A stretch of 43,447 nt of DNA, from NCBI RefSeq assembly GCF_019334315.1, contig NZ_JAHWGL010000033.1, forward strand, positions 1 to 43,447, in the 5' to 3' direction. Below are positions 6,146 through 15,482 of this stretch, one piece after another. Numbering within the stretch: position 1 is the first letter of the stretch; every line of letters starts with the position of its first letter. Below the pieces are notes generated by a model. It saw nothing but the letters and a program-made list of their open reading frames with translations, was not told the DNA's origin and made no database searches. This DNA comes from Hymenobacter profundi (GTDB taxonomy: Bacteria; Bacteroidota; Bacteroidia; Cytophagales; Hymenobacteraceae). Made by a program: the position numbers and the translations under genes.

Positions 6146-9100
6146 TTAGGATGTACGACCTAACAATCGTAGACGAGTGTTTAACACATGCGTGGTATTC
6201 GCACCCCTTGCTACGATCTTCTCGACAATCCCATCATCTGAGATGTTGACGTTGAAGCCGGGCATTTTCTTAATGGCCTTAATCATCTGTTGATTGCCTT
6301 GTTCAATGGTAGTCGTCAGCTTATCCAAATTGACGACTGGCGCAGCAGCTTGCTGCATGGCTGCCGCGCCACGGGCAAAGGAGTGATTAATCACCTCGGG
6401 TAGTTGATATTGCACCGTCGTAGCGCGCAGAATTTCGCGCGTCCGTTCAGCCGTGTGTACAACGTCATTCTGGTGCAGGTACGTAATGCCGCGCTTCGAA
6501 GCTAATCGCATCCCCTTACCCGGCGATTCAATCAATTCTGGACCGCGTTCGGCTACCTCAGCATATTCTGCGGGGCCACCACGGCGGCCTTTGAAGTATT
6601 GGGGCAGCGGTTGGGACAACACTACCGCGGCCTGCGCAATGCCCTGGGCAACGACCAACGCGCTCAGAATACCGGCGGAAATGCCAAAGTCGGCGTACCG
6701 CGTGCCCCCGCCCGTGCTGAGCACGGATGCCACGCCCGCCGCCGTGTTCAACGCAATGGAAAAGAGCGCCTGTCTGCGTTCCTGCGCTGCGGCCTCCCGT
6801 CGCAACTTCTTGACCCGCTCGTCATAGTCCTGCTCAATCTTCAACCGGAGCTCCGCGTTGTCGCCGGCCGCGTCCACCTCCCGCTGCTTGGCGGCCTCGG
6901 TGTTAGCCAGTTCGGCCTGCGTGCGATTGGCCTGAATCTGGAAATACGCACTGCTGATCGAGTCGATCTGCTGAGCCACTAGTTCCGTAATGGCCTGTCG
7001 CTTTTCGCTCTGCTCCCGGGCCTGCTCCAACTCCTGCTCGTTGTAGCGCTGGCGCAGCTGCTGTTTGCGCTCCAGTACGTCCCGGGTCTCCCCGAATTCC
7101 CGCTCCAACGCTGCAATGGCTTCCTGCTCCTGTTGGTTCGCTAGGTCGCGTACTTGCTGCTGATAGTGTTTCTCTGATACCAGCCGCTTGCCGCGCAGCG
7201 TCTCCAAGGTAAGGGAGGTGCGGGCGTAACCCGCCGCCACCTCGTCGGTGTACTTCTGCGCGTCGAAGGGTTTGGCCCCTTTCAAAGTCTGGGCCAGGGC
7301 CGCTTGTTCTTCTTCGTTGATGCGCTTGAGAGCAAACAAGTCGCCTTTCGCGGCCCGACGCTTGGTTTCCGATTCGAGCTCCACAAGTTCCAGCCGGCGG
7401 GCCATCGCGTCATAGGCCGCTTGTTGCCGCACCTGGTAGCCCGCGTTCTCGTTCTGGATGATGCGGTCCAGAGCCTCTATTTCCTGGTTAATCAGCAGCT
7501 TGTCGATCTCGGCGAAGGCATCCAGGGTAGCGTTACGCAGCGCAATTTCATCCTTACTGAGTTTACTTCCAATACTTTTGACCTGCTGCGCGTACTTCTC
7601 AGCCAGCCGGATGCGCTCCGTACCGGCAGCAGCTTCCCCGTTGAGCTTGTCTTTGTTAGCCTGCACGGCCAGGCGCACGCCTTCCACCTGTTCCAACTTG
7701 GCCAACTCCAGCCGGGCCTGGGCCGCTTTGCGGAGCGCTTCGGTGCGCAGGGCTTCCGTATTGGCCGGATTCTCTGCTTGTCGGTCCAAGTCCGCAATGC
7801 GTGTTTCCAGGCGTTGCTTGGCGAGATCGTATTCAGCCTTCGTTACATCAGCCACGGACTTTGCCTTTTCTTTGTCCTTGTTGATGCTATCGCCCGCGTT
7901 TTTGTCTGCCTCCTTGCTGTTTTTGACTTGTTGATCTCCCAACAAGCGGGCGGCATCGGCTGCGTTGAACCCAGCTGCCTCTAGTTTTTGCAGAATCAAG
8001 GCACGGCGCTCCTCAATCGCACTCAACGCCCGCGTACCCAGCGTCAGCTTGCGCTGCGCTTCGTCATAGGCATCAATGGCTTTAAAGTCGTAGCCCCGCA
8101 CGGTTTGCCCCTTCGCCTGCGCCTCAATCTGCAACGCGCTGAGCTGCTGGGCGCGTGCGACAGTGAGGCCCACGGCCGCTAGGTTCTGCTTGCGTAATTC
8201 CAACGTGGTGCTCAGGTCCGCATTCAGTGCTTTCTGCCCCTTGGCGTCCCGGTTGGCCTGATCTAGTTGTAACGCCAACGTGGAGGCATTCTGGTTTGCC
8301 AACAGCAGCCGCTGCTTGATGGCGTCGCGCACGGCATCCGCATTGAGTTCAAACGCGCCGGTTTCCTGATTGAGCTTCCCAATATTCTCGCCCAGTGCAT
8401 CGCGCAGCCGCAGCGTAATACGTTGTAATTCCTGTTTTTGCTCCAAGGTAGGCTGCTGCCCCTTACTCTGCAATAGTTGGTGCTGACCCGTGAGGCGTTC
8501 ATACTCCCGTTCCAGTTCGCGCGCCGAGTTCGCAACCCGCAGGTTGGCGGCAACCTGATCCCCCGACAATTGAATAGCGCGTAGCTTGCTCTGCTGTAGC
8601 TTGTCGCCCTGCAATGCGGCAATGGTTGTATTAACACCGTCAATCAGTCCTTTAAAGAACTGGCCGATGCTACCATCGGTCACTAAGTTGGTGATGCTAT
8701 TCTTGAGCCGATTCCACGAGCCGGCCAAGTTATCGTTCTTGATAGCGGCTTCCGCTGCCACGGAAGTACCCTTCTGCAGCTGCTCGCTGGCCGTGGCTTG
8801 GCGCTCGGCAAAGAGCTGCGTGTTTTGTGCCAGGGCTAGAATGGTGTTCTTGGCTTCTCCACTTTGCAGCTTCAGCGTGCCCAGTAGCGCGTTTACTTTC
8901 GTGGTGGAAGTACCCCCGGCGTTCAACCCTTTCAAAAACAGCTGGATGGCGGCGTTGAAATCGGTGTTGACCAGCCGGGTGAACTCTTTGAGCGTCAACG
9001 TGGAGTCGCCCAGTTGCGCAATCTTGAAGGAAGCCTCCGTCTTACCGGCAATGGTCGAGAACAAGCGGTTTAACGAAGTGCCCGCCCGTTCCGCTGAACT

Positions 9101-10615
9101 CCCCGACTCCTCCAGCACGGCCGCGTAGGCCAGCACGTTCTTCAGGCCAACGCCGTACGCGGCGGAGGTTTGTCCCACGCGCAAGGCCACATCCGTCAGG
9201 AAAGGGGCCGTAGCCGCGCCTTGTGCCCCAATCTCGTTGACGGCCGACCCAATCGCGAGGAGGTTGGTGGAAATATCCGGCCCCAGGTCTTTCTTGAAGA
9301 CGTTGGCAATCTTACCTAGTTCCGTGGCGATCTGTTCGGCGCCTCCGCTGAAATCATCGCCCAGCGCTTGTACCGCAATATCCACGGCGGAGGTAAAGTC
9401 CGCGATATCTTGCTTGGCAATACCCAACTGTCCGCCTACTTTGGCAATGTCCAGTAGCCCCTGTAGGCTAGTGCGCGTGCTCAGCGCTTTTAGTGAATCA
9501 ACCAGCCGGTCGGCCTCATCCGCCGTCAGCCCCGTGGTCTTGCGTACGTCGGCGAGCTGATCGCTGAATTCCACATTCCCCTCAAAGACCTGCTGCACGG
9601 CCCGCGCAATGGCTTGCAAGGAGAAGTAAGCCGCACTAAGGGTTAAGACGTAATCTTTTAGCTTTTTACCGGCTTGGTCGACAAAGCCATTGCTCTGTTG
9701 CAGTCCAACGCCGTAAGTGCGGAGCTGGCCGTTCACATCGTCTAGGGCCTTATCGGTTTGCTTGATCTCCTTCTGCAATTGCTGCTGTTGCTCAGCTGAC
9801 AGCCCGGTTGCCTGTGCTTGGGTACGCAAGGCCGCTGACGCCCCTAGTAGCGATCGTTGCTCTTTCTCCAACGCAGCGACGGCCTCCAGGATCCCCTCCG
9901 CGTACGCCCCGACAGACCGGTAGGACTGGCCCAGCGCTTTATCGGCCGCTTTAAGTTGGGTATCGAGTTGGCTGATACGGGTGTTGAGCTCGACGACCCG
10001 CGGGTTGGTCTGATCGAAGCCCTTCCCAGCACTGTCGAGTCCCCCACCCAACGCCCGTAGTTCGGCGCGCAGGGAGGCCAGTTCAGCGGAAGTAGCGTTG
10101 TAACTACCCTTGGCGTTGGTGAACTCGGAAGCGACCCCGCGGGTGGCTTTGGCTAACTGGTCACTATCCTGTTTGAGGGCCTGAATGCTGAGCGCCGCTT
10201 TGCGCAGCCCCTCGAAGTTGCCGGTATCGTAGGCTTGCTTGAGGGCCGCCCGCTGCTCTCTGAGCTCTTTGGTGTAGACGCTGGTGGTATCAGCCAGGGC
10301 TTTCTGGGCCGCGACATTCCCGCGTTCCTGCTCGCGCAGGCCAGCTTTGGCGGCCCGGAGCGCTTCCACCTGCTGCAAGAGGTCGTAGAGCTGCTTCTTC
10401 TCTGGCTCACTCGTCAGGTTCAGCCCGCTGGTGGTGTTGCCGATCGTGCGGACAGTGGCCATGATCTTGCCCAGACCCGCTTCGATGCGTCGCCCATCCT
10501 CTTCCAGGCTTTTGCTCAGCAGAGTAACGGCGGCTTTCAGATTGCGCACGGACTTGGCCGCTTCCGTAACGCCCTGCTGGCCGGTAATATACTTGGAGAG
10601 GTCTAGTTCCGACAT
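6146..10615 (-). CDS. Phage tail tape measure protein (TP901-type)
   Basis: This encodes 1489 residues from ATG 10615. The N-terminal third is helical and coiled-coil. About residues 350-660 form the TP901-type tape measure core, with hallmarks such as 'ADVRKTTGLTADEADRLVDS', 'LGKIANVFKKDLGPDIST', 'AYAAVLEESGSSAERAGTSL' and 'LAGSWNRLKNSI'. A long, Gln/Ala-rich coiled coil follows, then a hydrophobic segment ('RQALFSIALNTAAGVASVLS', about 1290-1350). Tape measure proteins fill the tail tube and set its length. Normally they sit between tail chaperone and distal tail genes; here no other tail, baseplate, portal or capsid gene is present. It lies directly downstream of a terminase-small-subunit-like gene. 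It is intact, with no internal stop, so it is either recently captured, kept for another purpose, or used with helper structural genes elsewhere. Confidence 0.9.
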   Translation of the reverse strand: MSELDLSKYITGQQGVTEAAKSVRNLKAAVTLLSKSLEEDGRRIEAGLGKIMATVRTIGNTTSGLNLTSEPEKKQLYDLLQQVEALRAAKAGLREQERGNVAAQKALADTTSVYTKELREQRAALKQAYDTGNFEGLRKAALSIQALKQDSDQLAKATRGVASEFTNAKGSYNATSAELASLRAELRALGGGLDSAGKGFDQTNPRVVELNTRISQLDTQLKAADKALGQSYRSVGAYAEGILEAVAALEKEQRSLLGASAALRTQAQATGLSAEQQQQLQKEIKQTDKALDDVNGQLRTYGVGLQQSNGFVDQAGKKLKDYVLTLSAAYFSLQAIARAVQQVFEGNVEFSDQLADVRKTTGLTADEADRLVDSLKALSTRTSLQGLLDIAKVGGQLGIAKQDIADFTSAVDIAVQALGDDFSGGAEQIATELGKIANVFKKDLGPDISTNLLAIGSAVNEIGAQGAATAPFLTDVALRVGQTSAAYGVGLKNVLAYAAVLEESGSSAERAGTSLNRLFSTIAGKTEASFKIAQLGDSTLTLKEFTRLVNTDFNAAIQLFLKGLNAGGTSTTKVNALLGTLKLQSGEAKNTILALAQNTQLFAERQATASEQLQKGTSVAAEAAIKNDNLAGSWNRLKNSITNLVTDGSIGQFFKGLIDGVNTTIAALQGDKLQQSKLRAIQLSGDQVAANLRVANSARELEREYERLTGQHQLLQSKGQQPTLEQKQELQRITLRLRDALGENIGKLNQETGAFELNADAVRDAIKQRLLLANQNASTLALQLDQANRDAKGQKALNADLSTTLELRKQNLAAVGLTVARAQQLSALQIEAQAKGQTVRGYDFKAIDAYDEAQRKLTLGTRALSAIEERRALILQKLEAAGFNAADAARLLGDQQVKNSKEADKNAGDSINKDKEKAKSVADVTKAEYDLAKQRLETRIADLDRQAENPANTEALRTEALRKAAQARLELAKLEQVEGVRLAVQANKDKLNGEAAAGTERIRLAEKYAQQVKSIGSKLSKDEIALRNATLDAFAEIDKLLINQEIEALDRIIQNENAGYQVRQQAAYDAMARRLELVELESETKRRAAKGDLFALKRINEEEQAALAQTLKGAKPFDAQKYTDEVAAGYARTSLTLETLRGKRLVSEKHYQQQVRDLANQQEQEAIAALEREFGETRDVLERKQQLRQRYNEQELEQAREQSEKRQAITELVAQQIDSISSAYFQIQANRTQAELANTEAAKQREVDAAGDNAELRLKIEQDYDERVKKLRREAAAQERRQALFSIALNTAAGVASVLSTGGGTRYADFGISAGILSALVVAQGIAQAAVVLSQPLPQYFKGRRGGPAEYAEVAERGPELIESPGKGMRLASKRGITYLHQNDVVHTAERTREILRATTVQYQLPEVINHSFARGAAAMQQAAAPVVNLDKLTTTIEQGNQQMIKAIKKMPGFNVNISDDGIVEKIVARGANTTHVLNTRLRLLGRTS

Positions 10616-10735
10616 ATGCTAACACACTGTTTAGTAGCATAAAGATACAATTTACTTAAATCATTACTTTAATTAAGAGGCATAAATAATTATTAGTCAA
10701 TGTAGTAATTAGTATTAGCTGGTAGCAGAAGTGCA

Positions 10736-11095
10736 TTAGAGAATGTACTTCTTCGGAGTTTGCTTTTCATGCAGCCACAGTCGGACGTTAATCATCAGCT
10801 TTACTCTCTTTATCCACGCTTTCTGAATGCTATGCTCAGTTGGCCAAGGAATCCGCTCACCGTCTGCCAGTTCTTTGATTTCGTCCACCAGCATATGCTC
10901 CCGTATCTCATGTGCTATCCGGTATCGCATTCGAAACGATTCATCCTGCTCCAGCCAGCGAAATACACTTCTGGCAGCTGGCATCCCGGGCATTTTCTCT
11001 ATTTGCCGTAGCGATTTGCCTTCTATCAGATGATTGCAAATAGCCGCACCTAATTCAGGGGTATAAAAAACACGTTTTGGCGGTTGGTTATCCAT
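10736..11095 (-). CDS. Terminase small subunit-like DNA-binding protein
   Basis: This encodes 119 residues from ATG 11095 (MDNQPPKRVFYTPELGAAIC). The N-terminal helix-turn-helix ('CNHLIEGKSLRQIEKMPGMP' then 'SVFRWLEQDESFRMRYRIAH') is typical of Sf6-like small terminase subunits, which bind the packaging site and recruit the large terminase. A helical tail follows. The upstream start at 11176 adds residues outside the family and overlaps the repeat region. No large terminase is found, so packaging cannot be complete from this replicon. It is 120 bp upstream of the tape measure gene on the same strand. A different small helix-turn-helix regulator is possible. Confidence 0.65.
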   Translation of the reverse strand: MDNQPPKRVFYTPELGAAICNHLIEGKSLRQIEKMPGMPAARSVFRWLEQDESFRMRYRIAHEIREHMLVDEIKELADGERIPWPTEHSIQKAWIKRVKLMINVRLWLHEKQTPKKYIL

Positions 11096-11665
11096 ACAAG
11101 TTGGTTTTTGAAACTGGAAGCATTCAGTGGAGCAGTGGCTGTCAAACGGCAAAAAAAGCAGGGCAGATGTTGACAAATGTTAACATTTGAGTCGGCGTAA
11201 GCTACTGAAAGCAGATGGCTGTCTCCACCTCATTGGACACTTTGGACACCATTAAAAAAGCGGTGCTTCCAACCGATCGAATGCTAACAAATGCTAACAT
11301 CCGATCCGAAACACATTGTTGAAAAGGCGTGGCTACCTCAGCTATAATGAGACACTTCGGACACAGTTAAAAAGGGAGCGTGCTTGAGAGGCGGCGCACA
11401 ACGTGGACACCGTTAGAAAGCGGTGCTTTCTGGAAGAAATGATGACAAAAGCTAACATTGTTGCGCGTAGATGTTGCCTTCCTCTCGGATTCTGGGCAGC
11501 TATGTCAGCACTCACGCGTGCATGTGCGCGCGGAACGTTCGGGAGAGTGGTGAGCTGAGTGGATGAGCTTGCGGGTACCTCAATCTCAGTATAATGAGGA
11601 AGGCAAACCTGTCAAGACCATACATTTTGCCCTTACCGACCTCACAAAACCTCACATTCGGAAGC
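11096..11665. repeat. Gene-free repeat region upstream of the terminase-like gene
   Basis: There is no convincing gene in these 570 bp, but two interleaved repeat families are present. Motif 1 is TRACAAAWGYTAACAT, at 11171-11187, 11285-11300 and 11443-11459; the first copy contains the palindrome AAATGTTAACATTT. Motif 2 is GGACACM followed by RTTARAAA and a downstream GTGCTT, beginning at 11244, 11359 and 11405. In addition, TATAATGAG preceded by CTCA occurs near 11337-11351 and 11586-11598. The location directly before a terminase-small-subunit-like gene suggests a pac or cos-like site, an origin of phage-type replication, or an operator array. Confidence 0.6.
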
Positions 11666-12421
11666 TTAGAGCGTTACCAAGCATTGGGTGACGAATGCAT
11701 ACACGGGTAGTTCTGCTGGCTTCTGTACCCCAACGCCCTGTAGCCGATCACATAGTTGCTGTAGTACCTGTTCTCGTAGCTCCTGCGCCGCTTCGGCAAA
11801 TTCAGCTCCCCATGGGGCGGGAGTAAGTAAATCCACCAGCGCTTCATGTAGCTGCTGAGGGCTTTGCACTGGCAGCGTTTCTCCAGTTAAGTGCCGAGCG
11901 CATTCAGCCAGCATGCGCCGCTGCCTTTGTTGGTAGATCTGAACATCCGTTGCCATCTGCTGACACACGTTTGGGAAGGCCGTAGCCAACTCGTTTATCA
12001 GGCGCTCACTGCTACTGGCAGTTTCCGCCTGGAGTACGTGCGGTGGTATTCCTGTCGTCCGTAGGAGCGACAGGAAATCATACCGATCAGCCTCGTCTAA
12101 CAAAAGCAGGCGCATATCATCCAGGGTTTGTACCAGGGTGGTGAAAGCTAATTCACTTGGGGAAACTATCTCTGGGCGCACCAGTTCCGCGTGCTGCACG
12201 TCTCCTGGAAGTTGTAGTTTGAGCTCAACCAACGCACGACGCTGCTTGCTTTCCGCAGTAGCAGTCTCGATGGGGGTCGGAGGCGGTAGCGTGCGGGGAA
12301 TGAACTCTACAGCGGTGCGTTCCCAGTAGTTACGAAAGACAACCAGATGCTTGATGGGTAACTCCCAAATGCCGTTGTAAAGGCCGAGAGTGTATCCACT
12401 GTTATGGCGAAGCGTGTACAT
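11666..12421 (-). CDS. Hypothetical protein in the phage-like early operon
   Basis: This encodes 251 residues from ATG 12421 (MYTLRHNSGYTLGLYNGIWE). The N-terminus looks beta-rich, followed by a proline-rich linker ('PRTLPPPTPIE') and a long helical region containing 'LDDMRLLLLDEADRYDFLSL'. I do not recognise a family. It is the last gene of a co-directional run that starts at the Cro-like gene (20501), 12 bp after the gene at 12434, and is followed by the 570-bp repeat region. No signal peptide or membrane segment is visible. Confidence 0.6.
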   Translation of the reverse strand: MYTLRHNSGYTLGLYNGIWELPIKHLVVFRNYWERTAVEFIPRTLPPPTPIETATAESKQRRALVELKLQLPGDVQHAELVRPEIVSPSELAFTTLVQTLDDMRLLLLDEADRYDFLSLLRTTGIPPHVLQAETASSSERLINELATAFPNVCQQMATDVQIYQQRQRRMLAECARHLTGETLPVQSPQQLHEALVDLLTPAPWGAEFAEAAQELREQVLQQLCDRLQGVGVQKPAELPVYAFVTQCLVTL

Positions 12422-12433
12422 AAGAATGCTGTG

Positions 12434-12880
12434 TTAGCTTGCTTGAGGTGCTTGCTTCTTCCGGGTCGGCTTCTCTTTCTCACCGTCCGCAGTAGCAGCA
12501 AGCTCCGCTAATGGTGTTAACAGCAACTGCTGGAAACGTACGCTCTGCGTGTTCTCGCCACCTTCTGCGACAAACTCTTTGTGCGTGTCTACGATATCCG
12601 CTGCCAGCTGCCGCAAGCGGCTATGGAGGGCATTATTGAGGGCCATCGCTACCTCCCGGCCAACAGACGGATCAACTACCTGTGTGATCGTTTTTGATTC
12701 ACTACAGATCGTAATTTCAAACGGCCCTTCCGCAAAGGCATGGAAGAGAGCCTTGTAGTCGGTGCACGCCTTGGCATACAGTTCTTGTAGCATCGCGATG
12801 CGTTTGGGATAGTGGTCGGACTCGAAAGGAGTAGAGTCCTTTTTCAGTAGGCGGGAGAGTTCTTGCGTGAAGTGTGGCAT
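12434..12880 (-). CDS. Hypothetical protein, member of a three-copy paralogous family
   Basis: This encodes 148 residues from ATG 12880. It shares layout and scattered identity with the proteins at 18429-18881 and 18981-19403: an N-terminal helix ('YPKRIAMLQELYAKACTDYK'), a beta pair with a repeated 'T-Q-T/K-I-T' core ('EITICSESKTITQVV'), a helix with 'LHSRLRQLAADI' and a Leu-rich end ('RFQQLLLTPLAELAAT'), then a Lys-rich tail. The family is not recognised. Three diverged copies in one early phage operon suggest a counter-defence or host-takeover protein family, but that is inference. Confidence 0.65.
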   Translation of the reverse strand: MPHFTQELSRLLKKDSTPFESDHYPKRIAMLQELYAKACTDYKALFHAFAEGPFEITICSESKTITQVVDPSVGREVAMALNNALHSRLRQLAADIVDTHKEFVAEGGENTQSVRFQQLLLTPLAELAATADGEKEKPTRKKQAPQAS

Positions 12881-12974
12881 AGCGTACAGTCGTTAAGTTG
12901 CTTTGAGTAAATGGCTAGGTGCCAAGTCGAAGGGGGAATACTGCTCTTTGGCAAAGCTTCGAAGCACCGGTATG

Positions 12975-13613
12975 CTAGAGCAAGTCCAAGATTTGCTGTA
13001 AGTCGCCCCGTTGTTCGGCCAGGGTCTTGATCTGTTGCAAGTCGCCTGCGTAGGTTTCGGCAAACAGCGCTTCCTCGGCGGCTTCCAGCACGGCCCGGTT
13101 GCCCTGCCGGCGTAGCTCCCGCTGGGTCATGGGACGTAGGCCGCCTTCCTCGTCGTGGCAGAGAAACGTACCGTCTTGTCCGCTAACGCTTCGTTCGGCC
13201 CGCTCGGCGGCCACGTCGGGTAGGAGTTCGATAAAGCGCAGCAAGGCCGGGCTCAGGGTCAGGCAGCTGATATTACCTCCCCCGTGCAGGTAGCCCAGCA
13301 TGTCGGTGTAGGGGTCGTAGGGGAGCTCCGGCGTTTCCGGGTCTTCGGTAAACTCGTAGCCATCTTCCTCATAGCCCTCCGGGATGGTGCCAATCAGACC
13401 GTGCTGGCAGGCGGCTTCGATGTGCGCTAGGCTGTCGCAGTGGTCTTCGATCTCGGCTTGTAGGATGGTGGCCTGGCCGACGGTCTTCGTGTAGTGGTCA
13501 AAGGTTTCAGGCGTAAACTCGTACTGCTCGGCGCGCAGCAAACGGGTGAGGAAGTAGTGCATGCGCACGTGCAAGTGCGTGTTCACGGTTTCAAAATGCT
13601 GAATCTTGCTCAT
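12975..13613 (-). CDS. Hypothetical acidic protein in the phage-like operon
   Basis: This encodes 212 residues from ATG 13613 (MSKIQHFETVNTHLHVRMHY). A helical N-terminal half is followed by an acidic loop ('EGYEEDGYEFTEDPETPELP') and a second helical region ending 'EQRGDLQQILDLL'. No known motif is seen. Spacing to the gene upstream is 30 bp, so it is co-transcribed. The acidic character could fit a DNA mimic or a protein-binding role, but nothing in the sequence proves it. Confidence 0.6.
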   Translation of the reverse strand: MSKIQHFETVNTHLHVRMHYFLTRLLRAEQYEFTPETFDHYTKTVGQATILQAEIEDHCDSLAHIEAACQHGLIGTIPEGYEEDGYEFTEDPETPELPYDPYTDMLGYLHGGGNISCLTLSPALLRFIELLPDVAAERAERSVSGQDGTFLCHDEEGGLRPMTQRELRRQGNRAVLEAAEEALFAETYAGDLQQIKTLAEQRGDLQQILDLL

Positions 13614-13643
13614 GGAAGTCGTCTTAAGGGATGATAGAGTTCG

Positions 13644-14510
13644 TTAGGTGTTGGGGCGCACAACGTCCAGCATCAGGCGCAGTAGGCCCAGTAGGGCGCG
13701 GTACTCAGCGGCAGTATCTGAGGGCAAGCGCTCGTAGAGTTGGGCCGCGCCAACGCCCAGCGTAAGGATGCTGGTGAAGGTGTCGGCTAGGCGAGCATTC
13801 TCGATGTCTTCGTTGAGTTCGTCTTCGATCTGATCAGCCAAGGAGAGCGGTTGCATCTCCCCATTTTCTCCTTGCTGGTACACGGTGAGTTCCGTATTGC
13901 CTGGGGAGCGGCCCAGCATCTTGCGCAGGCTCACGTCGGTTTGCGTGGCCACGGCCTGGGTATAGGCGGCAAAATCTTCCGGACCACTGGTACCGATGTA
14001 CTCCCCCCGGGTCTCGTGGCCGTGGAAGAAAGCGCCCAGTTCGTGGTGCAGGGTGTAGTAGGTCAAACTCGCCGGATCGTCCTTGTAGACGGCCTGCCAC
14101 TGCGGATTACCTTCCTCGTCGAGTTCACCGGTTTCCTGCCAATCGTCGTCCTCGTCACTGCCGTATTTTTCCAGGCTGGCCAGGCGGTTCTCAATGGCGT
14201 AGCGTTGTAAGTCACCCTGGTAGGTGGTGAAAAAGTCTTCCAGCAGGGCGACTGCTCCCACGACGCTACGGTGGATACCCCGCAGGGCATTGCCCAGCAC
14301 GGTGAGCTCGTAGAAGACCTTGGCTTGCCGGGCCATGGAGTGTTTGGAGGTGGGCTTGCGTTTGTCAGTTTCGAACGCCTCCCGGCACTCCCGCATGGTT
14401 TCACGGGGCGTGAAGACAATTTCGATGGTCGACAGGCCTTGTTGATAGCGGTTGAAGAGCTGGGCCAGCGGGTCGTCGGCTTTTATGGGACGCAGGATAT
14501 CGTAGAACAT
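13644..14510 (-). CDS. Hypothetical protein, tandem duplicate of the upstream gene (copy 2)
   Basis: This encodes 288 residues from ATG 14510 (MFYDILRPIKADDPLAQLFN). It aligns throughout with the 286-residue protein encoded just upstream at 14532-15392: 'TPRETMRECREAF' against 'LPRESMHEFRQLL', 'GDLQRYAIENRLASLEKYGS' against 'GDLKRYAIETRLKVLDEFGS', then 'DWQETGELDEEGNPQWQAVY' against 'DWEETGTLDEEGEPEWKVTY', and 'IGTSGPEDFAAY' against 'IGTSKAGDFAYF'. The family is unknown to me. Both are acidic, mostly helical and probably cytoplasmic. The pair lies between the replication genes and the remaining unknown early genes. Confidence 0.65.
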   Translation of the reverse strand: MFYDILRPIKADDPLAQLFNRYQQGLSTIEIVFTPRETMRECREAFETDKRKPTSKHSMARQAKVFYELTVLGNALRGIHRSVVGAVALLEDFFTTYQGDLQRYAIENRLASLEKYGSDEDDDWQETGELDEEGNPQWQAVYKDDPASLTYYTLHHELGAFFHGHETRGEYIGTSGPEDFAAYTQAVATQTDVSLRKMLGRSPGNTELTVYQQGENGEMQPLSLADQIEDELNEDIENARLADTFTSILTLGVGAAQLYERLPSDTAAEYRALLGLLRLMLDVVRPNT

Positions 14511-14531
14511 GGTAGTCGAAAAGGTAGAAGG

Positions 14532-15392
14532 TTAGAAAAAGCACACGTCGCGCAGCTGCTCCAATTGGGTGAGGAGCTCGCGGAAGTCGTCGCTCGTTTT
14601 ACAGGTGTGGTAGTGGGTGGCGGTTTTCTGCGCCTCGTCTAGCACCAGGTGGAAGTACTGGACAATGGACTCGTTGCGTAGGTCTTCGCTGAGTTCTCGT
14701 TCTACCTCCTCGCCCAGTGATTCAGGGATCATCTGCCCTTCGTCATTGGGGTGGTAGAGGGGTAATTCTTTGCCCGTGAAGTCGCGTAGCATTTTGAGCG
14801 GGTTGAACGAAGTGGCGCGAGCGACAACATCGGAGAAGTAGGCAAAGTCCCCGGCCTTGCTCGTACCAATGCGCTCGCCCATCGTGTCGGGGGCGGCGAA
14901 GTGCTGGGCCAGGTCACGGTGCAGGCTGTAGCGCTCTAGACTCTGCTCGTCGTCTTTGTAGGTGACTTTCCATTCGGGTTCTCCTTCCTCGTCCAGGGTG
15001 CCGGTTTCTTCCCAGTCCGATTCGTCGTTGCTGCCGAACTCGTCGAGGACTTTCAGGCGGGTCTCGATGGCGTAGCGCTTTAGATCACCCTCGTACTCGG
15101 CAAAGAACTTGGTCAAGGCGTCCAGGGCCCAGTGGATGTGTTTATGGAGGTCGGTGAGGGAGTTGTCCAGCACGCACAGCTGGTAGAGGCGGGGAGGAGC
15201 CCACTGCAACCGCTGCTCGGCTTCTTCGGTAGGCGACAGACCGGCGGCGGAGTTGAGTAGCTGCCGGAATTCATGCATGCTCTCGCGGGGCAGCACGGTT
15301 TGTTCGTATAGGAACAAGGGCTTCATGTAGGCGTTCAGCAGCAGGGCGAGGTTATCGTCGGCGTCGAAACGCTGAAGGATATGGTAGCGCAT
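14532..15392 (-). CDS. Hypothetical protein, tandem duplicate (copy 1)
   Basis: This encodes 286 residues from ATG 15392 (MRYHILQRFDADDNLALLLN). The frame is open to 15461, but the ATG at 15392 aligns exactly with the start of the paralogue at 13644-14510. The conserved block 'DEEGEPEWKVTYKDDEQSLE' and the following 'LHRDLAQHF' are shared. No motif allows a functional call. It follows the primase-helicase gene, separated by about 90 bp that contain a perfect palindrome (15450-15477). Confidence 0.65.
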   Translation of the reverse strand: MRYHILQRFDADDNLALLLNAYMKPLFLYEQTVLPRESMHEFRQLLNSAAGLSPTEEAEQRLQWAPPRLYQLCVLDNSLTDLHKHIHWALDALTKFFAEYEGDLKRYAIETRLKVLDEFGSNDESDWEETGTLDEEGEPEWKVTYKDDEQSLERYSLHRDLAQHFAAPDTMGERIGTSKAGDFAYFSDVVARATSFNPLKMLRDFTGKELPLYHPNDEGQMIPESLGEEVERELSEDLRNESIVQYFHLVLDEAQKTATHYHTCKTSDDFRELLTQLEQLRDVCFF

Positions 15393-15449
15393 AGGGTAGA
15401 TTAAAAGAAGTGGGAGAGGGGGTGCACCGTCTTGATGCAGCCTTGTGGG

Positions 15450-15477
15450 GAAGTAGTCCACAGGTGTGGACTACTTC
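15450..15477 (-). promoter_or_regulatory. Perfect 13-bp inverted repeat between primase-helicase and next gene
   Basis: Two 13-base arms (15450-15462 and 15465-15477) are exactly complementary with two bases between, giving a 12-bp stem with a four-base loop in RNA. It begins 5 bases after the primase-helicase stop. There is no T-run, so it is a weak terminator candidate; an operator, attenuator or mRNA stabiliser is as likely. Confidence 0.5.
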
Positions 15478-15482
15478 AGGGG

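Noticed and set aside
7304..7984. 226-codon plus-strand frame inside the tape measure gene
   Set aside because: It is antisense to an uninterrupted 1489-residue gene and shows no domain of its own.
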